A stretch of 64,000 nt of DNA from Actinoplanes lutulentus (GCF_003259845.1 NZ_QLMJ01000026.1:1-64000), one strand, 5' to 3'. Positions 24,008 through 32,883 are shown, counted from the first letter of the stretch. A program made the numbers and translations. The notes: generated by a model from the letters alone, not told the origin.

Positions 24008-25129
24008 GTGTCACGCATCCCCCCGATCCGCCGAGCCCTCGCCGGCGCGGCGGCAGCCGCCCTCGTTCTGGCGGCAGCCGCCTGCGGTGGCGGCGACTCC
24101 GGCGCGACCGCGCAGGCGACGCCCGACGCGCTGAACCCGAGCGCTGACCTCACGAAGCAGACACTCACCGTCTCGAACTGGGACGCCTACATGCCCGAGG
24201 ATCTGCCGACGACCTTCGAGAAGGCGGTCGGATCCAAGGTCACCGTCACGAAGCACGCCACCAACGAAGAGATCATGGCCAAGCTGACGGCCGGCGGGGA
24301 CAGCGGCATCGACGTCGCGTTCGTCTCCGGCCCGTTCGCTCAGGCGCTCGCCGAGCAGGGTCTCGTCGAGCCGATCCACGCCGATCTGATCCCGAACCTC
24401 GCGAACCTCTACCCGGAGGCGACGAACCTCGCCTACGACCCGGGCAACAAGTTCTCCGTGCCCTACACCTGGGGAACCACCGGGCTCTGCTACCGCAGCG
24501 ACCTGACCGGGTACGAGCCGGACAGCTGGAACGACCTGCTCAGCCCGAAACCCGAGCTGGCCAAGAAGATCACCATGCTGCAGACCGACCGGTGGCTGAT
24601 GCTGCCGGCGCAGAAGTCCCTCGGATACTCGGCGAACACCACCGACCCCGCCGAGCTGGCGAAGGTCAAGGAGAAGCTGACCGCCGCGAAGCAGTCGCTG
24701 CTCGCGTTCGACGACACCACGTTCTACTCCCGGCTGGTCTCCGGTGAGGCGGCGCTGGTCGAGGCGTGGGACGGCTGGTGCAACTACGGCATCACCGACA
24801 ACGACAAGATCAAGTTCACAGTGCCGAAGGAGGGCAGCGACCTCTGGGTGGACACCATGGTCGTGCTCAAGACCTCCAAGAACAAGGAGGCCGCACACGC
24901 CTTCATCAACTACATCCTGGACCCCAAGATCCACTCCTGGGCCGTGCAGAACATCCTGTACAAGGTGCCGAACAAGGCCGCCATGGAGTCGATCGACCCG
25001 GCCCTGATCAAGCAGTACCCGAACCTCGCCACCACACCGGCCGACCTGCTCAAGGGCGAGACCCTGGTCGACCTCGGCGAGGGCGCAACGGATTACAGCC
25101 GGATCGTCACCGAAGTGGCGGCCAGCTGA
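24008..25129 (+). CDS. potD: Polyamine ABC transporter substrate-binding lipoprotein
   Basis: PotD/PotF-type binding protein for spermidine/putrescine-like amines. The 373-residue precursor has a lipobox (LVLAAAAC-GGG). The mature domain shows LTVSNWDAYMPEDLPTTFEK, VPYTWGTTGL, WDGWCNYG and a C-terminal AHAFINYILDP, all standard for the family. The GTG start at 24008 follows GGAGG by 6 nt; upstream in-frame ATG has no such site. It is first of the operon potD-potB-potC-potA, with each junction overlapping or separated by 1 bp. Confidence 0.93.
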   Translation: MSRIPPIRRALAGAAAAALVLAAAACGGGDSGATAQATPDALNPSADLTKQTLTVSNWDAYMPEDLPTTFEKAVGSKVTVTKHATNEEIMAKLTAGGDSGIDVAFVSGPFAQALAEQGLVEPIHADLIPNLANLYPEATNLAYDPGNKFSVPYTWGTTGLCYRSDLTGYEPDSWNDLLSPKPELAKKITMLQTDRWLMLPAQKSLGYSANTTDPAELAKVKEKLTAAKQSLLAFDDTTFYSRLVSGEAALVEAWDGWCNYGITDNDKIKFTVPKEGSDLWVDTMVVLKTSKNKEAAHAFINYILDPKIHSWAVQNILYKVPNKAAMESIDPALIKQYPNLATTPADLLKGETLVDLGEGATDYSRIVTEVAAS

Positions 25130-25130
25130 G

Positions 25131-25982
25131 ATGAAACGGTCGCTGGAGCGGCTCACGCTGCTCGGCCCCGGGCTGGGATACCTGACGGTGCTCATGGTCG
25201 TGCCGCTGGCCCTGGTCCTGAGCTACACCATCTTCCAGCGGGGCCGCTTCGGCGGGCTGGTCTACGAGCCCACCACGGAGAACTTCCTCCGGGCCGTCGA
25301 CCCGCTGTACCTGGACGTGCTGGTCACCTCGGTGGAGATCGCCGGGGTGACCACAGTGCTCGCGCTGCTGCTCGGCTTCCCCACCGCGTACGTGATCGCC
25401 CGCCTCCCCGGCAAGTGGAAGACGATCGCCCTGGTCGGGCTGGTCCTGCCGTTCTGGACCAACTTCCTGATCCGTACGTACGCGTGGATCGTCCTGCTCA
25501 GCCCGGCCGGGATGATCAACGACGCGCTGACCGGATGGGGCCTGATCGACGAGCCCCTCCAGCTGCTCTACACGAAGCCGGCGATCGTGGCCGGTCTGCT
25601 GTACGCGTACCTGCCGCTCATGGTCCTGCCGCTCTTCGCCGCGCTGGAGAAACAGGACGACCAGCTGCTGGAAGCGGCGGCGAACCTGGGCGCGCGGCCG
25701 GCGAAGGCGTTCCTCACCGTCACGCTGCCGCTGACCCTGCCCGCCGTGATCACCGGGTGTGTCTTCGTCTTCGTGCCCAGCATCGGCAACTTCGTGGTGC
25801 CGGAACTGCTCGGCGGCGGGCAGACCGCGATGGTCGGCAACCTGATCCGCGACCAGTTCCTCAAGGCCCGCGACTGGCCGTTCGGCGCCACCCTCGCGCT
25901 GATCCTGGTGGCGATGCTGATGCTCCTGCTGATGCTGCAGGCGTGGAGCGCCCGCCGGCTGACGGGAGACAAGAATGCTTAA
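25131..25982 (+). CDS. potB: Polyamine ABC transporter permease
   Basis: This 283-residue PotB-type permease has six predicted transmembrane helices. The EAA cytoplasmic loop reads EKQDDQLLEAAANLGARPAK, the contact point with the ATPase. The helix FVPSIGNFVVPELLGGGQTAMVG is diagnostic of PotB/PotH proteins. It starts one base after the potD stop and overlaps potC by 8 bp. Confidence 0.94.
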   Translation: MKRSLERLTLLGPGLGYLTVLMVVPLALVLSYTIFQRGRFGGLVYEPTTENFLRAVDPLYLDVLVTSVEIAGVTTVLALLLGFPTAYVIARLPGKWKTIALVGLVLPFWTNFLIRTYAWIVLLSPAGMINDALTGWGLIDEPLQLLYTKPAIVAGLLYAYLPLMVLPLFAALEKQDDQLLEAAANLGARPAKAFLTVTLPLTLPAVITGCVFVFVPSIGNFVVPELLGGGQTAMVGNLIRDQFLKARDWPFGATLALILVAMLMLLLMLQAWSARRLTGDKNA

Positions 25983-26733
25983 GAAGATCCCGTTCTGGAT
26001 CACGTACGTCTTCCTGTACGTGCCGATCGTCGTGGTCGTCGCGATGTCGTTCAACGCGGGCGACTCGCCGTACAGCTGGAGCGGTTTCAGTTTCAGCTGG
26101 TACGCCGAGCTGGCGAAGGACGAGCAGATCCGCATCGGGCTGGGCAACACGCTGCTCGTGGCGACCGGCTCGACAGTGATCGCCACCGTGCTCGGCACGC
26201 TGCTCGCGGTCGGCCTGGCCCGGCACACCCGCTCGAAGATCCTGGACGCGATCGCCACGCTGCCGGTGATCCTGCCGGACATCGTGCTCGCGATCGGCCT
26301 GCTCGCGTTCTACTCGCTGATCCAGCTCACCCTCGGGCTGTACTCGGTGCTACTGGCGCACGCGGTCTTCGGGACGGCCGCGGTCGCCGCCGTGGTCCGT
26401 ACCCGGCTGAACGGCACCGATCCGTCGCTCGAAGAGGCCTCGCGCGACCTGGGCGCGAACGGATTCACCACGTTCCTGCGGATCACCCTGCCGACGCTGG
26501 CACCGGGCATCGTGGCCGGTGCGCTGCTGGCGTTCACGCTGTCGGTCGACGAGTTCGTGATCGCGTTCTTCACGGCCGGGCCGCAGTCGCCGACCCTGCC
26601 GATCGTCATCTACTCGATGGTGCGTTTCGGCGTCACCCCCGAGATCAACGCCCTCGCCACGGTGCTGCTCGCGGTCACGTTCACCGCGATCATCGCCGCC
26701 GCCCGATTGACACGACTGACGGAGCGCCGATGA
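25975..26733 (+). CDS. potC: Polyamine ABC transporter permease
   Basis: The 252-residue PotC-type permease opens WITYVFLYVPIVVVVAMSFNAG. It has the EAA loop DPSLEEASRDLGANGFTTF and the conserved LSVDEFVIAFFTAGPQSPTLPI helix. It overlaps potB at its start (8 bp) and potA at its end (ATGA), so the four transporter genes are translationally coupled. Confidence 0.94.
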   Translation: MLKKIPFWITYVFLYVPIVVVVAMSFNAGDSPYSWSGFSFSWYAELAKDEQIRIGLGNTLLVATGSTVIATVLGTLLAVGLARHTRSKILDAIATLPVILPDIVLAIGLLAFYSLIQLTLGLYSVLLAHAVFGTAAVAAVVRTRLNGTDPSLEEASRDLGANGFTTFLRITLPTLAPGIVAGALLAFTLSVDEFVIAFFTAGPQSPTLPIVIYSMVRFGVTPEINALATVLLAVTFTAIIAAARLTRLTERR

Positions 26734-27809
26734 CCGCCTTCCTCTCCCTAGACGGCGTGCGCCGCAGTTTCGGCGACGTGACCGCCCTGGACGGCGTCAG
26801 CCTCGACGTCGCCGAGGGCGAGTTCTTCGCGCTGCTCGGACCGAGCGGCTGCGGCAAGACCACGCTGCTGCGCATCCTGGCCGGATTCGAGACGCCGGAC
26901 AGCGGCACGGTCACCCTGGCCGGCGAGGACCTCACCCGGGTGCCGGCGCACCAGCGCCCGGTGAACCTGATGTTCCAGTCCTACGCACTCTTCCCGCACC
27001 TCAGCGTCGAGAAGAACATCGCCTACGGCCTGCACCGCGAAGGCCTGCCCAAGGCCGAGATCACCCAGCGGGTCGGCGAGGTCCTCGAACGCGTCGGTCT
27101 CGCCCCGGCGGCCAAACGCCGTCCGCACCAGCTCTCCGGCGGCCAGCGGCAGCGGGTGGCGCTGGCCCGCGCCATCGTGAAACGACCCCGGCTGCTCCTG
27201 CTCGACGAGCCGCTCTCCGCCCTCGACCGCAAGGTCCGCGCCGAGATGCAGCTCTGGCTCAAGCAACTGCAGCACGAGGTCGGCATCACCTTCGTCGTGG
27301 TCACCCACGACCAGGAGGAGGCCATGTCGATGGCCGACCGGATCGCGGTGCTCCATCAGGGCGCGGTGGAACAGGTGGATTCGCCGGTCGCGCTCTACGG
27401 CGCACCCCGCACCTGGTTCGTCGCCGACTTCATCGGCGGAAACAACTTCTTCTCCGGTACGGCGACCGAGGCCGGCCTGTCCTCCGAGGCGCTGGGCCAG
27501 CTCCCCGGCACGACGAGCGACCAGAGCGCGGTCAGCGTCGGCGAGCCGGCGGTGCTGGCCGTGCGCCCGGAGCAGATCACGCTGAACGACGGTGACTCCG
27601 TGCTCAGCGGCACCGTGCTCGACGTCAGCTTCTACGGCGGGACGTCGCGGATCGCGGTCGAGGTGCCGGGGCACGGGACGCCGGTTTTGGTACATCGACA
27701 CGGGGCCCCTGTCGTCGTACCCCAGCAAGCAGTTGATCTGAGCTGGGGGACGGCAGATGCGGTGCTGGTGCCGCCTAGCTCCGCGACCGCGGCTTCCGCC
27801 GCGGCGTGA
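26730..27809 (+). CDS. potA: Polyamine ABC transporter ATPase
   Basis: The 359-residue ATPase has Walker A GPSGCGKTT, the Q-loop NLMFQSYALFPH, signature LSGGQRQRVALARA, Walker B LLLLDEPLSALD and a C-terminal TOBE-like domain (RPEQITL..SFYGGTSRIAVE). Its order and length match PotA/PotG. The final 35 bp overlap the convergent tetR gene. Confidence 0.94.
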   Translation: MTAFLSLDGVRRSFGDVTALDGVSLDVAEGEFFALLGPSGCGKTTLLRILAGFETPDSGTVTLAGEDLTRVPAHQRPVNLMFQSYALFPHLSVEKNIAYGLHREGLPKAEITQRVGEVLERVGLAPAAKRRPHQLSGGQRQRVALARAIVKRPRLLLLDEPLSALDRKVRAEMQLWLKQLQHEVGITFVVVTHDQEEAMSMADRIAVLHQGAVEQVDSPVALYGAPRTWFVADFIGGNNFFSGTATEAGLSSEALGQLPGTTSDQSAVSVGEPAVLAVRPEQITLNDGDSVLSGTVLDVSFYGGTSRIAVEVPGHGTPVLVHRHGAPVVVPQQAVDLSWGTADAVLVPPSSATAASAAA

Positions 27810-28413
27810 CGGGCAGCGGATGTCCGGTCATGCCCCGCGCGTAGCTGAGGATCAGTTCCTCGGCCTCGGCGACGCCGATCGTCGGGTGACGCGCCACGAT
27901 GCGGTAACCGTAAGCGTCCTCGAGCGCGACCAGGTTGCGGCCGATCGTGGTCGAGCTGTCGGCCAGGGTGAAGGCGCCCTGCGTCGCGCCGGATTCGAGA
28001 ATCCCCTGGTACATCGAGACCTGGCGGTCGTAGAGCGTGGTGAGCAGGGCGGCGTAGACCCGGTTGCGGCCGGCCGCGCCGCCGAGCTCGCAGAGCAGGC
28101 GCACGTCGACGTCGTCGGAACCGGCAGGCAGGCCGGAACGGACAGTGACGACGAGGCGCTCGGCCGGGTCCTCCACCGCTTCGATCTCCCGGACCCGGTG
28201 CTCGTAGAAACGCTCCATGCCCGCGTGGTGCGCGTCGAGCAGCAGGTCCTGCAGGTCGGCGTAGTGGTAGAGCACCGCGCCGGACGTGAGGCCCGCCTCG
28301 GCGGCGACCTGCTTGAGGTGCACGCCGTCGGTGCCGTGCAGAACCATCGCCCGCTGAGCGGCCTCGATCAGGTCCTGCTGCCGGTCGGCGCGGCGCTTGC
28401 GGGGAGTCGTCAC
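27775..28413 (-). CDS. TetR-family regulator of the polyamine clusters
   Basis: The 212-residue protein has an N-terminal HTH (KQVAAEAGLTSGAVLYHYADLQDLL) and a BetI-like ligand domain ending in a basic tail (TPRRKPRSRS). It lies between the ABC operon and the divergent glycosyltransferase operon. A perfect palindrome stands between it and the latter, and a matching one precedes potD. It is therefore the probable common repressor of uptake and catabolism, released by a polyamine or aldehyde ligand (inference). Confidence 0.92.
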   Translation of the reverse strand: MTTPRKRRADRQQDLIEAAQRAMVLHGTDGVHLKQVAAEAGLTSGAVLYHYADLQDLLLDAHHAGMERFYEHRVREIEAVEDPAERLVVTVRSGLPAGSDDVDVRLLCELGGAAGRNRVYAALLTTLYDRQVSMYQGILESGATQGAFTLADSSTTIGRNLVALEDAYGYRIVARHPTIGVAEAEELILSYARGMTGHPLPVTPRRKPRSRS

Positions 28414-28488
28414 TGATGTTCGTCCTGCCTGAAGAAAAGTTGACCTCAGTTAGCCTACCGGCCGCCCTTGACGGCCGGAGCCCACGCT

Positions 28489-28508
28489 ATTTGAATTACA
28501 ATTCAAAT
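28489..28508. promoter_or_regulatory. TetR operator in the tetR/glycosyltransferase divergent promoter
   Basis: ATTTGAATT-AC-AATTCAAAT is a perfect 9+2+9 palindrome, AT-rich against the surrounding GC-rich DNA. It lies 20 bp upstream of the glycosyltransferase start and 76 bp from the tetR start. Half-sites match those at 23881-23901. Confidence 0.75.
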
Positions 28509-28528
28509 CCGAGTCAGGACGGTGTCGC

Positions 28529-29812
28529 ATGTCGGAACGCAAGCTGACCATACTCTTCATGCCCGAGAGCGCCTACGGACCGACCAATAACTGCATCGGG
28601 ATTGGAGACATCCTGCGGCAGCGCGGACACCGTGTGGTGTTCGCCGCGGAGGCCTCCTGGAAAGGCAAGCTGACCGCCCTCGGCTTCGACGAGGACCTCG
28701 TCAACCTGGCGCCCCCGCCCGAGAACCCGGACGAGCAGGACGCCGGTCAATTCTGGAAGGACTTCATCCGCGACACCGCGCCGGAGTTCCGCAAGCCGAC
28801 CATCGAGCAGCTCGACACCTGGGTGAAACCGGTCTGGGAAGAGCTGATCGTCGGCGCGAAGTACTGCCAGCCGCAGCTGCTGGAGATCATCGAGCGGGTG
28901 AAGCCGGACGTCATCGTCGAGGACAACGTGGTGGCGTTCCCCGCGCTGAACACGGCCGGGGTTCCGTTCGTACGCATCGTCTCCTGCAACCCGCTCGAGG
29001 TCCGCGGCGACGGCATCGCGCCGGTCTTCTCCGGATACCCGCAGGACGACCCGTCGGGCTGGCCGGCGTTCCGCGAGGAGTACGACCGTACCCATCGGCA
29101 GCTCTGGACCGACTTCAACGCGTGGGTCGTCGAGCAGGGCGCGCCGCCGCTGCCCGACCTGGATTTCATCCACCCGGGTGACCTGAACCTGTACGTCTTC
29201 CCGGAGGCCGCCGACTACACGGCTGCCCGGCCGCTGGACTCGTCGTGGCATCGGCTCGACTCGTCGGTGCGCGAGACGGACGCGGTGTTCTCGCTGCCGG
29301 CGGCGATCTCCGATCTTCCGGGCAAGCTGATCTATTTCAGCCTCGGCTCGCTCGGCTCGGCCGACGTCGAGCTGATGCGCCGGGTGATCAGCGTGCTCGC
29401 CAAGACCCCGCACCGCTACATCGTCTCCAAGGGCCCGCTGCACGAAGAGATCGAGCTCGCCGACAACATGTACGGCGCCGAGTTCCTCCCGCAGACCTCG
29501 ATCCTCCCCCAGGTCGACCTGGTGATCACCCACGGCGGCAACAACACGGTCACCGAGGCCCTGCACTTCGGCAAGCCGATGGTGCTGCTCCCGCTCTTCT
29601 GGGATCAGTACGACAACGCCCAGCGGGTGCACGAGCTCGGCCTCGGCGTGCGGCTGGACACCTACGGGTTCACCGACGAGGAGCTTTCCGCTTCTCTGGA
29701 GAAGCTGCTCGGTGACACCGATGTGCACGCACGCCTGGCCACGATCAGCGCCGACATCCGCGGCCGCGACGGCCTGCGCAAGGCTGCCGACCTCATCGAG
29801 AAGCTTCCGTGA
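28529..29812 (+). CDS. GT1-family (MGT-type) glycosyltransferase
   Basis: The 427-residue GT-B enzyme is of the UDP-glycosyltransferase family that modifies small molecules. The N-terminal acceptor domain starts MSERKLTILFMPESAYGP with GIGDILRQRGHRVVFAAE. The C-terminal donor domain has IYFSLGSLGS and the nucleotide-sugar motif LVITHGGNNTVTEALHFGKPM..PLFWDQYDNAQR. It is cytosolic and is the first gene of an operon with a polyamine-type oxidoreductase and aldehyde dehydrogenase, with a GTGA overlap to the oxidoreductase. The acceptor is unknown; a glycosyltransferase is unexpected in this pathway. Confidence 0.9.
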   Translation: MSERKLTILFMPESAYGPTNNCIGIGDILRQRGHRVVFAAEASWKGKLTALGFDEDLVNLAPPPENPDEQDAGQFWKDFIRDTAPEFRKPTIEQLDTWVKPVWEELIVGAKYCQPQLLEIIERVKPDVIVEDNVVAFPALNTAGVPFVRIVSCNPLEVRGDGIAPVFSGYPQDDPSGWPAFREEYDRTHRQLWTDFNAWVVEQGAPPLPDLDFIHPGDLNLYVFPEAADYTAARPLDSSWHRLDSSVRETDAVFSLPAAISDLPGKLIYFSLGSLGSADVELMRRVISVLAKTPHRYIVSKGPLHEEIELADNMYGAEFLPQTSILPQVDLVITHGGNNTVTEALHFGKPMVLLPLFWDQYDNAQRVHELGLGVRLDTYGFTDEELSASLEKLLGDTDVHARLATISADIRGRDGLRKAADLIEKLP

Positions 29813-31203
29813 CCGATATAGATCGCGCCCTGGCCGATGCGGCTCCGGCCGTCTTCTGGACCGATCGGCCGGGCGCACCGGATCGTCGACCACCCGTACC
29901 GGACGGCGCGAGCGCGGATCTGGTGATCGTCGGCGGTGGATTCACCGGCCTGTGGGCCGCCATCCAGGCGAAACACGACAACCCGGACGCCGACGTGCTG
30001 CTCCTGGAGGGGCAGCACGTCGGTTACGGGGCGAGTGGCCGCAACGGCGGGTTCGTCAGCGAATCGCTCACCCACGGACTCTCGCACGGCCAGGCCCGCT
30101 GGCCGGGCGAGTTCGAGCAGCTCACCGAGCTGGGCCGGCGCAACCTCGCGGAGATCGCCAAAACCGTCGCGGAACATTCCATCGACGCCGACCTACGCCT
30201 GGTCGGCAAGACGACGCACGCCACCGCGCCGCACCACCTCGCCGAATTGGCGTCGCTGGCTGAGGTGCACGCCGCGGCCGGTGATCAGGTCACGTTGCTC
30301 GACGCGTCGGCCGCGCAGGCCGACGTGCACTCCCCCACCTACCTCGGTGGCCTGCGCATTCACGAGTCAGGCGGCCTGGTCGACCCGGCCGCGCTCACCT
30401 GGGGCCTGGCCCGCCTCGCCGACTCACTCGGCGTCCGCCGCCACGACGAATCCCCGGTGCTCACTCTCCGGCGTTCCGCCGGCGGCATCTCCGTGGGTAC
30501 GCCCAATGCGACGGTACGGGCCGGCAAAGTACTGATCGCCACGAATGCGTACCCATCGCCGCTGCGTCGAGTCCGGCCCTGGGTGCTGCCCGTTTACGAT
30601 CACGTGCTCGTCACCGAGCCGCTGACCGACGCGCAGTGGGATTCGATCGGCTGGGCGTCGCGGCAGGGTTTGACGGACAACGGCAACCAGTTCCACTACT
30701 ACCGGCCGACCGCGGACGGGCGCATCCTCTGGGGTGGCTACGACGCCATCTATCACTTCGGTGGCCGGGTCGCCGCGTCCTATGAGCAGCGGCCGGCGAC
30801 GCATCAGCTGCTCGCCCGGCACTTCTTCGAGACGTTCCCCCAGCTCGACGGGCTGCGGTTCACCCACCGCTGGGGCGGCGTGATCGACTCCACCAGTCGT
30901 TTCACGCCGATCTTCGGAACGGCGCACGGCGGGCGGGTGGCGTACGCGGTGGGCTACACGGGCTTGGGCGTGGCGTCGTCGCGGTTCGGCGCGCGGGTCG
31001 CGCTGGATCTGCTCGCCGGGGAGCCGTCGCCGCTCACCGAGCTGGCGATGGTACGGCGGCGCGGCATGCCGTTCCCCCCGGAGCCGGTTCGATATCCGGT
31101 GGTGGCGCTGACCCGTCACCAGATGGTTCGCGCCGACGTCGACGGTAGGCGGGGCGCGTGGCTGCGACTGCTCGACCACTTCGGGGTCGGCTTCAACAGC
31201 TGA
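29809..31203 (+). CDS. FAD-dependent amine oxidoreductase (PuuB/DAO family)
   Basis: The 464-residue DAO-fold flavoprotein has the dinucleotide motif ADLVIVGGGFTGLWAAIQAK (residues 36-55), GASGRNGGFVSE after it and the C-terminal GYTGLGVASSRFGARVALDLL. It resembles gamma-glutamylputrescine oxidase (PuuB) and related secondary-amine oxidases, which yield aldehyde, ammonia and peroxide or reduced carrier. The GTG start overlaps the glycosyltransferase stop. No gamma-glutamylpolyamine synthetase (PuuA) gene is nearby. Confidence 0.88.
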   Translation: MTDIDRALADAAPAVFWTDRPGAPDRRPPVPDGASADLVIVGGGFTGLWAAIQAKHDNPDADVLLLEGQHVGYGASGRNGGFVSESLTHGLSHGQARWPGEFEQLTELGRRNLAEIAKTVAEHSIDADLRLVGKTTHATAPHHLAELASLAEVHAAAGDQVTLLDASAAQADVHSPTYLGGLRIHESGGLVDPAALTWGLARLADSLGVRRHDESPVLTLRRSAGGISVGTPNATVRAGKVLIATNAYPSPLRRVRPWVLPVYDHVLVTEPLTDAQWDSIGWASRQGLTDNGNQFHYYRPTADGRILWGGYDAIYHFGGRVAASYEQRPATHQLLARHFFETFPQLDGLRFTHRWGGVIDSTSRFTPIFGTAHGGRVAYAVGYTGLGVASSRFGARVALDLLAGEPSPLTELAMVRRRGMPFPPEPVRYPVVALTRHQMVRADVDGRRGAWLRLLDHFGVGFNS

Positions 31204-31216
31204 TCCAACGGCCGCA

Positions 31217-31400
31217 TCCGCCAATCAAGAATTGCCGGGTCAACACATGAGCACGTGTCGACCCACCCGCCAACCACCAAGAGTCGACCAGTCAACACAA
31301 CTCCACAGGTTGATCCGCCCGTCCACCACCAAGAGTTGACCCGTCAACACGTCTGCACATGTTGACTTGCCTGGTTGACGTCAACTGTTGACTCGTCAAC
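31217..31400. repeat. 52-bp tandem repeat array with GTTGAC/GTCAAC palindromes
   Basis: Three diverged 52-bp units share 'CCACCAAGAGTYGACCNGTCAA' type sequence (phased at about 31226, 31278 and 31330). Perfect palindromes GTTGAC-N2-GTCAAC (31335-31348), GTTGACGTCAAC (31374-31385) and GTTGAC-N2-GTCAAC (31387-31400) crowd the last 66 bp. The array fills the gap between the oxidoreductase and the aldehyde dehydrogenase gene and ends 25 bp before its ATG. Confidence 0.75.
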
Positions 31401-31425
31401 GCGTACATCTGAAAGGGCTGCAACC

Positions 31426-32883
31426 ATGTCGCCTCGCGTGATTATCAATCCGGCCGATGGCGGCGTAGCCGCCGAGGTCGTTGACACCGACCCCGCGGAT
31501 GTTGCCGCAGCGGTGGCTCGTGCCCGCGACGCTTACCAGATCTGGCGTGACGTGACGCCGGGTGACCGAGCGCGAGTGTTGCTGCGACTCGCCGACCTGG
31601 TTGAAGCCTCTGCCGACGAGTTCACCCGGCTTGAGGTCGCCGAGACCGGTAAACCGGTTCCGGTGTTCGCCGAGGGTGAGTTGCCGTTCGCTGTCGACAA
31701 CCTGCGGTTCTTCGCGGGTGGGGCGCGTTCGCTGGACGGCACCGGCGCCGGAGTGCTCTCAGCCGGATATACGTCATTGATGGTTCGCCGCCCGATCGGT
31801 GTCATCGGGGCGATCGCGCCGTGGAACTTCCCGCTGATCATGGCGATCTGGAAGATCGGGCCGGCGATCGCGGCCGGCAACGCTGTCGTCATCAAGCCGG
31901 CGCCGCAGACGCCGAGCAGTACGATCCTGCTCGCCTCGTTGATCGAGAAGGCCGGCGCTCCGGCCGGGCTCGTCACCGTCGTCACCGGCGGTGGCGACGT
32001 CGGCGAAGCCCTGGTCACCGACCCGGGCGTCGACATGGTCAGCCTCACCGGATCGTCGGAGACCGGCCGCCGGGTGATGTCCGGCGCGGTCACCGGGCTC
32101 AAACGGCTGCACCTCGAACTCGGCGGAAAGGCGCCGGCGCTGGTCTTCCCGGACGCCGACCTGACCGCGATGGCGACCGGCGTGGCGATGGGCGCGACCT
32201 ACAACACGGGGCAGGACTGCACCGCGGCCACCCGGGTCTACCTGGAACGCGGCATCTTCGACCAGGGCGTCGAGGCGCTGCGCTCGGTGCTCGCGTCGAT
32301 CAAGGTCGGCGACCCGGCGGCGAGCGGAACCGATATCGGGCCGATGATCTCCGGTGCTCAGCGTGACCGTACCCACGGATTCGTCACTCGCGCGCAGGCG
32401 GCCGGCGCCACCGTGGTGACCGGCGGTGCCGTGGCCGACGGGCCGGGCTTCTACTACCCGCCGACGCTGGTCGTCGACGCCGATCAGGCCAGCGAGATCG
32501 TGCAGCGTGAGGTGTTCGGGCCGGTGCTGGTGGCGGTGCCGTTCGACGGCTCCTCGTCCTCAGCGTCTTCCTCGGCGTCTTTCTCGGCCTCCTTCGAGGA
32601 CGAGGCCGTGCGGCTCGCGAACGACACGCCCTACGGCCTGGCGTCGTCGATCTGGACGCAGGACGTGTCCCGGGCGCTGCGCGTCGCGCACCGGCTGGAC
32701 TTCGGCGTGACCTGGATCAACGACCACCTGCCGATCGCCTCGGAAGCTCCGCACGGCGGTGTGAAGGGCAGCGGTTTCGGCAAGGACATGAGCCAGGAAG
32801 CGATCGGCGAGTACTCGGTCACCCGCCACCTGATGATCAAGCACGCGGCTCCGGAGCCGCACACGTCGTTCCGCCCCGCCTGA
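31426..32883 (+). CDS. Aldehyde dehydrogenase (aminobutyraldehyde/betaine-aldehyde type)
   Basis: This NAD(P)-dependent enzyme oxidises an aldehyde to an acid; in context the likely substrates are amino-aldehydes from polyamine oxidation. The 485-residue protein has IGAIAPWNFPLIMAIWKIGP, the active Glu in LELGGKAPALVF (about residue 231) and catalytic Cys in NTGQDCTAATR (about 265). The ATG at 31426 follows GAAAGGG; an upstream in-frame start would run through the repeat array. About residues 375-390 form a Ser/Ala/Phe-rich insertion (GSSSSASSSASFSASFE) absent from ordinary members. Confidence 0.93.
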   Translation: MSPRVIINPADGGVAAEVVDTDPADVAAAVARARDAYQIWRDVTPGDRARVLLRLADLVEASADEFTRLEVAETGKPVPVFAEGELPFAVDNLRFFAGGARSLDGTGAGVLSAGYTSLMVRRPIGVIGAIAPWNFPLIMAIWKIGPAIAAGNAVVIKPAPQTPSSTILLASLIEKAGAPAGLVTVVTGGGDVGEALVTDPGVDMVSLTGSSETGRRVMSGAVTGLKRLHLELGGKAPALVFPDADLTAMATGVAMGATYNTGQDCTAATRVYLERGIFDQGVEALRSVLASIKVGDPAASGTDIGPMISGAQRDRTHGFVTRAQAAGATVVTGGAVADGPGFYYPPTLVVDADQASEIVQREVFGPVLVAVPFDGSSSSASSSASFSASFEDEAVRLANDTPYGLASSIWTQDVSRALRVAHRLDFGVTWINDHLPIASEAPHGGVKGSGFGKDMSQEAIGEYSVTRHLMIKHAAPEPHTSFRPA

